From Phaeobacter gallaeciensis (GTDB lineage: Bacteria > Pseudomonadota > Alphaproteobacteria > Rhodobacterales > Rhodobacteraceae): a DNA stretch of 64,000 nucleotides. Positions 54,054-63,721 of this stretch are shown piece after piece. Made by a program: the position numbers and the translations under genes. Location: positions 434,001-498,000 of the forward strand of contig NZ_CP015124.1 in the NCBI RefSeq assembly GCF_001678945.1, given 5' to 3'. How positions within the stretch are numbered: the stretch's first letter is position 1; each line of letters starts with the position of its first letter. Under the pieces are notes generated by a model. It had not been told where the DNA came from. It did no database searches and was given only the letters and a program-made list of their open reading frames with translations.

Positions 54054-56735
54054 TTATGCGGCTTTTTCACGGATACCGGAAAGGGTTACCCGGAAGGCGC
54101 CGCCAGAGGCGCCTGCAAGATAGGAAATATCGCCATCCAGGCGCTGCACAATCTCGCGGCAGATCGCCAGTCCCAGTCCGGCTCCGCCAGCCCGCTCCGG
54201 GCTAACCCTCGAAAACTTCTCGAAAATCATCTGCTGGAACTCGGGCGGAATGCCGCTGCCGTTGTCGATGAAATCGATCAGCACCTGCGAGCCCTCACGG
54301 GACACGTGGATGCTCAGCTCCGGATGTTCCGCATCGCAGTATTTCTGGGCATTGGCGATCAGGTTGATAAAGACCTGCGCCAGCCGGTCCAGATCCGATG
54401 AAATCTTAATATCTTCACTTGCAGGATCCCGCAGCACCCGCATTGGGGTATCAAATCCCGCTACGGCTGTGGAAACCGCATGATCCAGCACCTCTTTCAG
54501 CGTGCCACGGGTCATGTTGAGGCTGACCTGACCGCTTTCCAGCACGCTGAGATCCAGCAGATCGTTCAGCAGGCGCGTTAGCCGCAACGCCTCGTCATGG
54601 ATGATGGTCGCATATCGGGCCTTACCCTCCTGCGCCAGGGTATCATCGTCCCGCAGGATTTCGGAAAAGGCCCGGATCGAGGTCATCGGCGTGCGCAATT
54701 CGTGGCTGACCTGGCTGAGGAAAGCATCCTTCTGGCGCGAAATCTGCGTTAGTTTTTCGTTGGTTTCCCGCAGCTTGCGCGCCGTCCTGGACAATTCGGC
54801 AGACTGCATTTCCAAACGGTTCGAATATTCCAGCATCTGCGCCGTCTCATCCGCCACCGCCAAAAGATCCTCAACCGAAACGGAAGAGCCACCAACGATC
54901 TGACCGATCATAGCGTGCGCTGCGGCCGCCCCGATCGACGCGCTGAGTTCGCGTTCCAGCCGTTCAAGGAACACCGGCGTCGGCTCTGGAAGGCTGCCCC
55001 GACCGCCCTGCCGGGCCAGTTCGCGCTGGAAGAATGCCTGTGCCTCGGTGGCGCCCAGAATCCTTTGCGACATCACCATCAGGTCTTCGCTCTGCGCCAC
55101 CGAGCCGGTCCAGCCGCGCGGGCCGGATGAATGATCGAAGACATTGACGAATTGCGCGCCCTGCAGCCGCTCCATCGGGCTCGGGAAACTGGCCAGCGAC
55201 ACGATGCAGAACACCACGGCATTGAGCCCAATGGACCAAAGGACGGCATGCACCGTGGGGTCGAGCGCCTCTATCCCGAAAAGGGCGTGCGGGCGCAGCC
55301 ATGACAGGCCGAACAGACCTTCGGCGAGCACCGCATCGGGTAGAACACCGCCGCCGAGGGTCGGCAGCAGCATGGTATAGGCCCAGATGCCAAAGCCGAC
55401 GGTCAGCCCTGCCAGGGCGCCGCTACGGGTGGCGCCGCGCCAGAACAAGCCGCCCACCAGCGCCGGCAGCATCTGCGCCACCCCGGCAAAGGAAATCAGG
55501 CCGATCGCCGCCAGCGCGGCGCCGCCACCGGACAGCGTGTAATAGAAGTACCCCAGCGCCATGATCACCGCGATGGTCACACGGCGGGTAAACAGCACCA
55601 CATCACGCACATCGCCCGAGACCGAGGCCCCCGCCGCGCCCTGCAGCCGCAGCCAGATCGGCATCACGATATGGTTCGACACCATGGTCGACAGGGCCAT
55701 AGCCGCGACGATCACCATCGAGGTTGCCGAGGAAAAACCGCCAAGGAAAGACAGCATCGCAAGGTTCTGCTGCCCCTGATGCAGCGGCAGCGTCAGAACG
55801 AAAAGATCCGGGTTCGCCCCCGTCGGCAGCAGCTCAAGCCCGATGGCGGCGATGGGCACCACGAACATCGACATGAGCAGCAGGTAGGTCGGAAATGCCC
55901 AGGCCGCTATGCGCAGATGACGCTCGTCCTCGTTTTCGACGACCATGACCTGAAACATGCGCGGCAGGCAAACAAAGGCGGCAGCGGCAAGGAAGGTAAT
56001 GGTGGCCCAGCGGCCCCCGTCCACCTGCCACTGGCCAATACGCGAGGCATCAATCCGCGCAAAGGTCTCGGGCAGCCCGCCAGCGATGCCCCAGACCACG
56101 AAGATCCCCACTGCCAGCAGGGCGACCAGCTTGACCACCGCCTCCAGCGCAATCGCCGTCACCACCCCGTGGTGGCGCTCGTTGGCATTGAGGTTACGGG
56201 TGCCGAACAGGATAGCAAAGACGGCAAGGCCCGCCGAGACCCAGAATACCGTCTTGGTCTCGTTATATCCGCGCAGGTGGTCAGCCTCGGCGAAGATTGA
56301 AAAAGACAGGGTAATGGACTGCAATTGCAGTGAAATATATGGCGTCACCCCGATAACGGCCAAGATGGTCACGCCGATGGCCAGCGTATTGGACTTGCCA
56401 TAGCGCGCCGATAGAAGGTCGGCGATGGAGGTGACGCGCTGACTGCGCCCGACCCGCACCAGTTTGCGCAACCCCCACCACCAGCCCAGCATGACCAGCG
56501 TCGGCCCCAGATAGATGGTGATGAATTCCAGCCCCGACCGCGCTGCGTATCCCACCGCGCCATAAAAGGTCCAGGCGGTGCAATAGATCGACAGTGACAG
56601 CGTATAGGTCAGCGGCGAGCGCATCCAGGCGGCACTGCGCCCCCGACTGGCCATCCGGTCCGCAAGAAAGGCCACAAGAAATAGCAGCGCAACATAGGTA
56701 AAACAGACCAGGACCAGAACATTGAGAGAGGCCAT
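54054..56735 (-). CDS. SLC5/SSS-domain sensor histidine kinase with STAC domain (CbrA/CrbS-like)
   Basis: An 893-residue hybrid. The N-terminal ~515 residues form a sodium/solute-symporter-like domain of about 13 helices. A STAC domain follows (about 545-640), then a coiled coil and kinase: DHp with SQVSHELRTPMTS (phospho-His678), N-box NLIANAQKY, G1 DNGSGIP and G2 GGAGLGLAI. Proteins of this class (CbrA, CrbS) sense or respond to substrate or metabolic state, and CrbS controls acs in Vibrio. The start overlaps the small membrane protein stop by one base. Confidence 0.92.
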   Translation of the reverse strand: MASLNVLVLVCFTYVALLFLVAFLADRMASRGRSAAWMRSPLTYTLSLSIYCTAWTFYGAVGYAARSGLEFITIYLGPTLVMLGWWWGLRKLVRVGRSQRVTSIADLLSARYGKSNTLAIGVTILAVIGVTPYISLQLQSITLSFSIFAEADHLRGYNETKTVFWVSAGLAVFAILFGTRNLNANERHHGVVTAIALEAVVKLVALLAVGIFVVWGIAGGLPETFARIDASRIGQWQVDGGRWATITFLAAAAFVCLPRMFQVMVVENEDERHLRIAAWAFPTYLLLMSMFVVPIAAIGLELLPTGANPDLFVLTLPLHQGQQNLAMLSFLGGFSSATSMVIVAAMALSTMVSNHIVMPIWLRLQGAAGASVSGDVRDVVLFTRRVTIAVIMALGYFYYTLSGGGAALAAIGLISFAGVAQMLPALVGGLFWRGATRSGALAGLTVGFGIWAYTMLLPTLGGGVLPDAVLAEGLFGLSWLRPHALFGIEALDPTVHAVLWSIGLNAVVFCIVSLASFPSPMERLQGAQFVNVFDHSSGPRGWTGSVAQSEDLMVMSQRILGATEAQAFFQRELARQGGRGSLPEPTPVFLERLERELSASIGAAAAHAMIGQIVGGSSVSVEDLLAVADETAQMLEYSNRLEMQSAELSRTARKLRETNEKLTQISRQKDAFLSQVSHELRTPMTSIRAFSEILRDDDTLAQEGKARYATIIHDEALRLTRLLNDLLDLSVLESGQVSLNMTRGTLKEVLDHAVSTAVAGFDTPMRVLRDPASEDIKISSDLDRLAQVFINLIANAQKYCDAEHPELSIHVSREGSQVLIDFIDNGSGIPPEFQQMIFEKFSRVSPERAGGAGLGLAICREIVQRLDGDISYLAGASGGAFRVTLSGIREKAA

Positions 56736-57127
56736 CAGTCGCGCGGAGCCTCTGCGCTGCCCTGCTCTGTCCCAGAACCAACCGCCGCGTCCGGTGCCTG
56801 ATAGGGCTCAGCTTCGGAATGCCCGCCTGCGGTCCAGTGTTCGGCCCAGCGGCGCACCGCTTCTCCAAAGGCAAGGCTGACCGCGATCAGGATCGCCCAG
56901 ACCACAAAGATATAGATGATGGCCGAGGACATCGCCATGCCCCCATGGCTGCCCGGCGCAGGATAGGGATCGGGGTCGGGCCACATCAAAGGCATCAGGA
57001 ACAGCAAGGCGCCCAGGATGGGCAACAGCCGGGCAATATCCATCAGGCGGCGGCGGCGATAGGTGCGCCGCTCGACAAAGGGAGCAGAGATCTCATCCTG
57101 CCGCCCGGCCCCATCGCCCCGGATCAT
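56735..57127 (-). CDS. Small membrane protein, histidine-kinase partner
   Basis: A 130-residue protein with two helices (LLPILGALLFLMPLMWP and AIIYIFVVWAILIAVSLAFG), a basic N-terminus (RRTYRRRRLMD) and an acidic/proline C-tail. The gene ends on the first base of the kinase ATG. No family recognised for certain; small two-helix proteins next to SSS-type kinases are known in alphaproteobacteria. Start may be earlier or at the internal Met in RRRRLMDIA. Confidence 0.72.
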   Translation of the reverse strand: MIRGDGAGRQDEISAPFVERRTYRRRRLMDIARLLPILGALLFLMPLMWPDPDPYPAPGSHGGMAMSSAIIYIFVVWAILIAVSLAFGEAVRRWAEHWTAGGHSEAEPYQAPDAAVGSGTEQGSAEAPRD

Positions 57128-57194
57128 GATCGCCCCCGGTCAGGGCGGCAGCCAAGGCTGCCTCCTGTTGAGGGCCAAATCCGACCGCTCGGGG

Positions 57195-57575
57195 TCATCC
57201 CTGGCTGGCCTGAGCGTGCAGGTCCCGCACGGCCGTCAGAACCTCGGAGTTGGAAAAGGGCTTGGTCATGAACCGGGTCACGCCAGCGCGTTCGGCCATT
57301 TCCCGGTCCTTCATCTGGCCGCGGGCGGTCAGCATCAGAACCGGCAAGGAGGCAAACCCGTCGACCTCACGCAGCTCGCGGATGATCTCAAGCCCGCTTT
57401 TGCCCGGCAGCATCAGGTCCAGAATCACCAGATCCGGTTGGGCCTCGCGTATCACCTCGACAGCGCCGGTCCCATCGGCGTAGGCATCAACCTGCCAGCC
57501 ATCGCGCGTCAGAAGAAAGCGGATCGCCTCAGTGATATTCGGTTCATCCTCGATCAGAATTACGTGTCTGCTCAT
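57195..57575 (-). CDS. Stand-alone response regulator receiver
   Basis: A 126-residue CheY-like protein consisting of only a receiver domain. Acidic pocket Glu9-Asp10, phospho-acceptor Asp53 in LVILDLMLPGKSG, Thr83 in LMLTARG, and Lys105 in FMTKPFSN. No output domain. GGGAGGACC precedes ATG at 57575. It lies 67 bases before the small membrane protein and kinase genes and after the ScfR gene, so it may carry the phosphate from the SLC5-kinase to another protein. Confidence 0.9.
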   Translation of the reverse strand: MSRHVILIEDEPNITEAIRFLLTRDGWQVDAYADGTGAVEVIREAQPDLVILDLMLPGKSGLEIIRELREVDGFASLPVLMLTARGQMKDREMAERAGVTRFMTKPFSNSEVLTAVRDLHAQASQG

Positions 57576-57671
57576 TGGCAGAAGGTCCTCCCAGCGCCGC
57601 TCCCCGGACCCATAGCGGTCCCGGCGCACATGCCCGTTTCACGTTAGAGTAGCCGCGCAGCCCCGCAGCTG

Positions 57672-58970
57672 TCAAAACTCTTCCTTCAGTATCGACGGCT
57701 CGCGGCGGGCCGGACATCCCCGGCGCGGGCAGATCCGGCAGCTGGCGCCCACAGGTTGCGCGCCTTCCGGCACTTCGCTTTGCGGCAGAATCAGCATCAC
57801 CGCGTGATAGAGTGGATCGCTGTCGAAATCCGGTGTCACATGATCCCATGCCACTGCCAAACATTTAAACGCCAGCGCCGAGCGCCCCTGCTGCACCACG
57901 TTGCGGCGTACCGGCACGTGCGGGCGCGCCAACGCGGTATAAATCGGCCAGAGCGGGCATGAGGCGCCAAAACGCGGCAGGGCAAATCCGGTCACCGGTT
58001 TGCGCACCAGGATCGAGCCTGAGGCATCGCAGATCACCAGCCCGGCCTCCTGCCCCAGCACTTCAAAAGGCAGCAGACCGATACGGCGCAGCACCGTGGG
58101 CAGGTCACAGCCGAACTGTTCCGCCAGCACCCCGGGGCGAATACCTCCCTTGTCCAGTGCCACCCGCAATGGCTCCAGCGGCAGCGCAGCGGCATCGCGC
58201 TGATATTGCTCCAGTGCGCTGCGGGCGATCAGCCTTGCTGCATCGCTGACCAGTTCCGGCGCGCCAGAAACCAATTCCTCCGGGCTGCCGCTGCCGGTTT
58301 CCAAATCCGGGAAATGATAGCCTTGGGCGAGGAAAAAAGCCTCCGCCTCTTCATGCGGCACTCCGCGCCGGTCTGCGCCCGTATTGCTTTCGTCAAGAAA
58401 ACTCACCAAGGCGCGGCTACTTTCGGCCAGCCGCAGGGAATCCTCGTTCAGGTTCTTGTGGAACCGGTCGCTCCACTCCGGCTCCAGCTCATTGGTTTCG
58501 GCCAGGATCGACGCGGTCGAGCGGATCGCCGCAGCGGTCGACAGGACCTCGTGCAGCGAAGCGGCCAGATGCGGATCGTGTGTCAGCCGGTCCGACAGGG
58601 TCTGCACCGTCCGCTCCAGTGTGGCGATGCGGCGGTGACTGGTGGCCAGCACCTCGGCCCAGCCGGGGAACCGGCCCGCGAACTCATCCGCCCGGTCCAG
58701 CTCGGCCACGGGCACGCCGCTATCTGCTGCTGCTTCGCGCAGGCTGGCGATCAGCGCCGCTTCGGCGCCCTCGCTCAACATCGAAGGTTCAACCCCCAGA
58801 ACCTGCGCGATCCCGACCAGCAGTTTGCCGCCGATTCTGCGCCTGTTGTGTTCGATCAGATTGAGATACGAGGCCGAAATACCAGCCGCGCGGGCAAGTT
58901 CCGCCTGACGCATCCCGAGGATGAGCCGCCGTTCGCGGATTCTGCTGCCGGTCAGAGTGTCACGTGCCAT
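57672..58970 (-). CDS. ScfR/PccR/RamB-type short-chain fatty acyl regulator
   Basis: A 432-residue XRE-type regulator. HTH at about 10-62 (LILGMRQAELARAAGISASYLNLIEHNRR), an IrrE/DUF2083-like middle and C-terminal region with ASCRICPRRGCPARREPSI, a Cys-rich end. Family members (PccR in Rhodobacter, RamB in Corynebacterium) bind acyl-CoA and control propionyl-CoA or acetate genes, including acs. ATG 58970 is in frame with an ATG six codons earlier, so the start is uncertain. The start overlaps a TTTACA motif. Confidence 0.9.
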   Translation of the reverse strand: MARDTLTGSRIRERRLILGMRQAELARAAGISASYLNLIEHNRRRIGGKLLVGIAQVLGVEPSMLSEGAEAALIASLREAAADSGVPVAELDRADEFAGRFPGWAEVLATSHRRIATLERTVQTLSDRLTHDPHLAASLHEVLSTAAAIRSTASILAETNELEPEWSDRFHKNLNEDSLRLAESSRALVSFLDESNTGADRRGVPHEEAEAFFLAQGYHFPDLETGSGSPEELVSGAPELVSDAARLIARSALEQYQRDAAALPLEPLRVALDKGGIRPGVLAEQFGCDLPTVLRRIGLLPFEVLGQEAGLVICDASGSILVRKPVTGFALPRFGASCPLWPIYTALARPHVPVRRNVVQQGRSALAFKCLAVAWDHVTPDFDSDPLYHAVMLILPQSEVPEGAQPVGASCRICPRRGCPARREPSILKEEF

Positions 58971-59114
58971 TTTACAGGTCTTTCCCAAAAGGCCGCTATT
59001 TCAAGGGCTTTCCGCGGCGCGGCATAAGTTTCTTTACAGAATGCCGTGGAATACTGTTCATTTATTTACAGAATAAGCCTGCTTTACAAGGGATTTATTG
59101 CGCGATTTTACAAG
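58971..59114. repeat. Array of five TTTACA motifs upstream of the ScfR gene
   Basis: TTTACAGG at 58971, TTTACAG at 59033 and 59065, TTTACAAG at 59083 and 59107, all in the same orientation. On the minus strand they read CTTGTAAA or CTGTAAA. They cover the region between the regulator start and the divergent transporter gene at 59205, so are candidate binding sites for autoregulation and for control of the transporter. Confidence 0.65.
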
Positions 59115-59204
59115 CTGCCCTCATACTGATTTTGCACGAAAACCGTGCCGACGCCGAGCGGAAGTGAGGAGCTGCTAGGCGTTAAAATCTTAAGGGAGGA
59201 TTAC

Positions 59205-60551
59205 ATGTCCAAATCTGATGTCTCGCGTCGCGGGGTACTGAAGTCCGGTGCCATGATGGGCGCTGGCGTTGCGCTTCCGACGATCTTCACTGCGTCGTCC
59301 GCAGCCGCTTACACCAACGAGCCGACCGGCAGCACCGTCACCCTCGGCTTCAACGTGCCGCAGACCGGCCCCTACGCCGATGAGGGCGCAGACGAGCTGC
59401 GCGCATACCAGCTGGCAGTCGAGCACCTGAACGGTGGCGGCGACGGCGGCATGATGAACACCTTCAGCTCGAAGGCGCTGAAAGGGAACGGCATCCTGGG
59501 CAAGGAAGTCAAATTCGTCACCGGTGACACCCAGACCAAATCCGACGCGGCCCGTGCATCGGCCAAGTCGATGATCGAAAAAGACGGCGCGGTGATGATC
59601 ACCGGCGGCTCGTCCTCGGGCGTGGCCATCGCGGTTCAGGGCCTATGCCAGGAAGCCGGCGTGATCTTTATGGCGGGTCTGACCCACTCCAACGACACCA
59701 CCGGTAAAGACAAGAAAGCCAACGGCTTCCGTCACTTCTTTAACGGTTACATGTCGGGTGCCGCCCTGGCGCCGGTGCTGAAGAACCTCTATGGCACCGA
59801 CCGTAACGCCTATCACCTGACCGCCGACTACACCTGGGGCTGGACCCAGGAAGAATCGATCGCAGCCGCGACCGAGGCCCTGGGCTGGAACACCGTGAAC
59901 AAGGTACGCACGCCGCTGGCCGCGACCGACTTCTCGTCCTATATCGCCCCGGTTCTGAACTCCGGCGCCGACGTTCTGGTTCTGAACCACTATGGCGGCA
60001 ACATGGTGAACTCGCTGACCAACGCGGTTCAGTTCGGCCTGCGCGACAAGATCGTCAACGGCAAGCAGTTCGAAATCGTCGTTCCGCTCTACTCCCGCCT
60101 GATGGCGAAAGGCGCCGGCGAAAACGTGAAGGGCATTCACGGTTCCACCAACTGGCACTGGTCGCTGCAGGACGATGCATCGAAAGCCTTCGTGCAGTCC
60201 TTCGGCACCAAATACGGCTTCCCGCCCAGCCAGGCGGCGCATACCGTTTACTGCCAGACCCTGCTTTATGCAGATGCATGTGAGCGCGCGGGCACCTTCA
60301 ACCCCTGCGGTGTGGCCGAGGCTCTGGAAGGCTTCGAATTTGACGGTTTGGGCAACGGCAAGACGCTGTATCGCGCCGAAGATCACCAGTGCTTCAAAGA
60401 CGTTCTGGTTGTGCGCGGGAAAGAGAACCCGACCTCCGAGTTCGACCTCTTGGAAGTTGTCGAGGTCACCCCGGCCGCTCAGGTTACCTATCCGCCGGAT
60501 CACCCGATGTTTGCAGGCGGTGCCCTTGGCACCTGCAACCCGGGCGCCTGA
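59205..60551 (+). CDS. HAAT-family ABC transporter substrate-binding protein
   Basis: Binding protein of the branched-chain-amino-acid/urea/amide class, 448 residues. Twin-arginine type signal SRRGVLKSGAMMGAGVALPTIFTASSAAA at about residues 6-34, so probably exported by Tat. LGFNVPQTGPYADEGADELRAYQLAVEHLNGGG is the Leu/Ile/Val-binding-like start. The first gene of a five-gene operon; GGGAGGA precedes ATG 59205. Substrate unknown. Adjacent to the acyl regulator, it may import an acyl or amide compound (inference). Confidence 0.92.
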   Translation: MSKSDVSRRGVLKSGAMMGAGVALPTIFTASSAAAYTNEPTGSTVTLGFNVPQTGPYADEGADELRAYQLAVEHLNGGGDGGMMNTFSSKALKGNGILGKEVKFVTGDTQTKSDAARASAKSMIEKDGAVMITGGSSSGVAIAVQGLCQEAGVIFMAGLTHSNDTTGKDKKANGFRHFFNGYMSGAALAPVLKNLYGTDRNAYHLTADYTWGWTQEESIAAATEALGWNTVNKVRTPLAATDFSSYIAPVLNSGADVLVLNHYGGNMVNSLTNAVQFGLRDKIVNGKQFEIVVPLYSRLMAKGAGENVKGIHGSTNWHWSLQDDASKAFVQSFGTKYGFPPSQAAHTVYCQTLLYADACERAGTFNPCGVAEALEGFEFDGLGNGKTLYRAEDHQCFKDVLVVRGKENPTSEFDLLEVVEVTPAAQVTYPPDHPMFAGGALGTCNPGA

Positions 60552-60563
60552 TCCGAGTGAAAA

Positions 60564-60586
60564 GCCGGGCGCGTCTTGCGCCCGGC
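60564..60586 (+). terminator. Intercistronic hairpin after the binding-protein gene
   Basis: GCCGGGCGC-GTCTT-GCGCCCGGC is a perfect 9-base stem in the 159-base gap before the permease. CCCCTTTC follows, so it is a weak terminator or stabiliser that would favour binding protein over membrane subunits. Confidence 0.6.
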
Positions 60587-60710
60587 CCCTTTCAGAAACG
60601 TCCGTCCATTCATCTGCCATGCGGAGCGCCTCCGCACAGAACGCCGGGGCACGTCCCGCGAACGGTCGGACTCTATCACTTCCATACTGAAGAACCCGAA
60701 GGTGGGGACT

Positions 60711-61733
60711 ATGGACGCAATCCTATTGCAAATCTTGAACGGGCTGGACAAAGGCTCGGCCTATGCGCTGATCGCGCTGGGTTTGACACTCATTTTCGGC
60801 ACGCTGGGCGTTGTGAACTTCGCCCACGGCGCATTGTTCATGATCGGCGCCTTCTGCGCCGTGACCCTGCAGCGCATTCTGAACCTCAGCTTTGAGACCG
60901 TCGACGAAAGCCAGAAAGACTTTCTTGGCAACCCGCTGAAGGTCAAAACGCCCTATGTTGAATCCTGGTTCGGCCCCGAGGTGGGCGGCGCGATCATCGA
61001 CTGGGCGGTGCCGCTGGCGATCCTGTTTGCGATCCCGATCATGATCTTCGTCGGCTACGTGATGGAACGTGGGCTGATCAAGCATTTCTACAAGCGCGAA
61101 CATGCGGACCAGATCCTCGTGACCTTTGGCCTGGCCATCGTGCTGCAGGAAATCGTCAAGTATTTCTATGGCGCGAACCCGATCCAAACCCCGGCCCCCG
61201 AGGCACTTAACGGCGTTGTGAATCTCGGCGCGGTCATCGGCATGGACATCGTCTATCCGGTCTGGCGCGTGGTCTACTTCTTCTTTGCGGTGGTGATCAT
61301 CGGTGGCATCTTCAGCTTCCTTCAATTCACCACCTTCGGCATGGTTGTGCGCGCCGGGATGGCAGACAGGGAAACCGTCGGCCTTCTGGGCATCAACATC
61401 GACCGCCGCTTTACCATCATGTTTGGTATTGCCGCTGCGGTCGCGGGACTTGCCGGTGTGATGTACACGCCGATCAACTCTCCCAACTACCACATGGGCA
61501 TGGACTTCCTGGTTCTCAGCTTCGTGGTTGTGGTTGTGGGCGGCATGGGCTCCCTGCCCGGCGCCGTTCTGGCCGGCTTCCTTCTGGGGGTTCTCGAAAG
61601 CTTTGCTTCGATGAATGAAATCAAATCCATTCTCCCCGGCATCGACCAGATCATCATCTATGTGGTCGCGATCATCATTCTGCTCACCCGCCCGCGGGGC
61701 CTGATGGGCCGCAAAGGCGTGATGGAGGACTAA
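60711..61733 (+). CDS. HAAT-family ABC permease (LivH-like)
   Basis: Membrane subunit, 340 residues. [40 protein letters not shown] is a clear LivH start. The EAA-like loop appears in [18 protein letters not shown]. About eight helices. ATG 60711 is chosen over the open frame from 60576. Confidence 0.92.
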   Translation: MDAILLQILNGLDKGSAYALIALGLTLIFGTLGVVNFAHGALFMIGAFCAVTLQRILNLSFETVDESQKDFLGNPLKVKTPYVESWFGPEVGGAIIDWAVPLAILFAIPIMIFVGYVMERGLIKHFYKREHADQILVTFGLAIVLQEIVKYFYGANPIQTPAPEALNGVVNLGAVIGMDIVYPVWRVVYFFFAVVIIGGIFSFLQFTTFGMVVRAGMADRETVGLLGINIDRRFTIMFGIAAAVAGLAGVMYTPINSPNYHMGMDFLVLSFVVVVVGGMGSLPGAVLAGFLLGVLESFASMNEIKSILPGIDQIIIYVVAIIILLTRPRGLMGRKGVMED

Positions 61734-61737
61734 GCAC

Positions 61738-62940
61738 ATGTTCGGACTGGACAAAAAAGACACTCGAATGCTGCTGCTGGTCGCCATCCTGGCCCTGTGC
61801 GCACCATTCATCCTGAACCCCTTCCCGGCAGACAGCGCCATGGCGCAGTTCAACGCGGGCTATCCTGACCTGATGCAGCGTTTCGTGATCTTCGGGATCT
61901 TCGCAATCGGGTTCAACATTCTCTTCGGCCTCACCGGCTACCTCTCCTTTGGCCACGCGGCTTTTCTGGGGGTGGGCTCCTACTCGGCGGTCTGGATGTT
62001 CAAGCTGCTCAGCATGAACGTCGTCCCGGCCATCATCCTGTCGGTGATCATAGCGGGGCTGTTCGCGCTGCTGATCGGATTTGTGTCCCTGCGCCGCTCG
62101 GGCATCTACTTCTCGATCCTGACGCTGGCCTTTGCGCAGATGTCGTTCAACCTGGCCTATTCGGTGCTGACGCCGATCACCAACGGTGAAACCGGCCTGC
62201 AGCTGACGCTGGAAGACCCCCGCGTTCTGGGTGTCTCTGCCACCGCAGACGGCTCAATCCCCGTGACAAACTTCTTCGGGATGGAGATGCGCTCGACCTT
62301 TGAAATGGCGGTGGGTCCCTGGGCCTTCCAGTTCAACGCGGGCTACTACCTGTGCGCGCTCGTTATGCTGGCCTCCTTCTATCTGGCGATCCGCATCTTC
62401 CGCTCGCCCTTTGGCATGATGCTGCGGGCGGTGAAATCGAACCAGCAACGGATGAACTACACTGGCCTCAACACCCGCCCCTACACCCTGGCTGCCTTTG
62501 TGATCTCGGGCATGTACGCCGGCCTTGCTGGTGGCCTGATGGCTTCGATGGACCCGCTGGCAGGCGCCGAGCGCATGCAGTGGACCGCCTCGGGTGAGGT
62601 GGTTCTGATGACCATCCTCGGCGGTGCCGGCACGCTGATCGGTCCGGTTCTGGGCGCGGGCTTCATCAAATACTTCGAAAACATCTTTTCGAAGATCAAC
62701 GACAACGTTCTGCACAGCTGGTTCAGCTTTATGCCCGACGGGATCGAAGACTTCATGGTCTTCATCGTCCACCCCTTCATCGGCAAAGGCTGGCACCTGA
62801 CGCTGGGCATCCTGTTCATGCTGGTGGTGATCTTCCTGCCCGGTGGCCTCGTCGAAGGCGGGCAGCGCATTGCAGGCTGGTTCAAAGGGCGCAAGTCCAA
62901 GGACAGCTCGGCCAGCAAAAAAACCGAACCTGCGGAATAA
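61738..62940 (+). CDS. HAAT-family ABC permease (LivM-like)
   Basis: Membrane subunit, 400 residues, longer than usual because of an extended C-terminus ([20 protein letters not shown]). [23 protein letters not shown] is the LivM signature and [18 protein letters not shown] the EAA-like loop. Starts four bases after the LivH stop. Confidence 0.92.
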   Translation: MFGLDKKDTRMLLLVAILALCAPFILNPFPADSAMAQFNAGYPDLMQRFVIFGIFAIGFNILFGLTGYLSFGHAAFLGVGSYSAVWMFKLLSMNVVPAIILSVIIAGLFALLIGFVSLRRSGIYFSILTLAFAQMSFNLAYSVLTPITNGETGLQLTLEDPRVLGVSATADGSIPVTNFFGMEMRSTFEMAVGPWAFQFNAGYYLCALVMLASFYLAIRIFRSPFGMMLRAVKSNQQRMNYTGLNTRPYTLAAFVISGMYAGLAGGLMASMDPLAGAERMQWTASGEVVLMTILGGAGTLIGPVLGAGFIKYFENIFSKINDNVLHSWFSFMPDGIEDFMVFIVHPFIGKGWHLTLGILFMLVVIFLPGGLVEGGQRIAGWFKGRKSKDSSASKKTEPAE

Positions 62941-62953
62941 GGAGACAGGATCA

Positions 62954-63709
62954 ATGGGTATCCTCGAAGTCAAAAACGTGGGCAAACGGTTCGGCGGCCT
63001 TCAGGCGCTGTCGGATGTGAACCTCAGCGTCAAGGAAAACTCCGTTCACGCCATCATCGGCCCGAACGGGGCGGGCAAATCCACCCTACTGAACTGTCTG
63101 GTGGGCAAGCTGATCCCAGACACCGGATCGGTCATGTTCGACGGTCAGTCGGTGCTGGGCCGGGCGCCTTATGAGATCAACCAGATGGGCATTTCCCGCG
63201 TATTCCAGACGCCCGAGATCTTTGGCGATCTCACCGTATTGGAAAACATGCTGATCCCCTGCTTTGCCAAACGGGACGGGGCGTTCGAGTTGAACGCCAT
63301 CGCCTCGGTCGCCAAGCAGAAGGATGTGCTGGAAAAGGCCGAGCAGATGCTGGTGGAAATGAACATGGCGGACAAGCGGCACATGCATGCCGCCGCCATG
63401 TCGCGCGGCGACAAACGGCGTCTTGAGATCGGCATGTGCCTGTCTCAGGAACCCCGCCTCTTGCTGCTGGATGAACCCACCGCCGGCATGGCACGGGCCG
63501 ACACCAACAACACCATCGATCTCTTGAAACAGATCTCGGACGAGCGCGACATCACCATCGCAATCATCGAACACGACATGCATGTGGTGTTCAGCCTAGC
63601 CAACCGGATCACGGTTCTGGCGCAGGGCACGCCGCTGGTCGAAGACGATCCGCAGAACATCCGTGGCAACCCCAAGGTGCGCGAAGCGTACTTGGGCGAA
63701 AGCGCATAA
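62954..63709 (+). CDS. HAAT-family ABC ATPase (LivG-like)
   Basis: ATP-binding subunit, 251 residues. Walker A GPNGAGKSTLLNCLVG, a signature MSRGDKRRLEIGMC in which the usual SGGQ is replaced by SRGD, Walker B LLLLDEPTAGM and H-loop IEHDMHVVFSLA. The SRGD form is a normal variant in this transporter group. Starts 14 bases after LivM; a longer frame upstream overlaps LivM and is rejected. Confidence 0.93.
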   Translation: MGILEVKNVGKRFGGLQALSDVNLSVKENSVHAIIGPNGAGKSTLLNCLVGKLIPDTGSVMFDGQSVLGRAPYEINQMGISRVFQTPEIFGDLTVLENMLIPCFAKRDGAFELNAIASVAKQKDVLEKAEQMLVEMNMADKRHMHAAAMSRGDKRRLEIGMCLSQEPRLLLLDEPTAGMARADTNNTIDLLKQISDERDITIAIIEHDMHVVFSLANRITVLAQGTPLVEDDPQNIRGNPKVREAYLGESA

Positions 63710-63721
63710 GGAGAAACAGAG

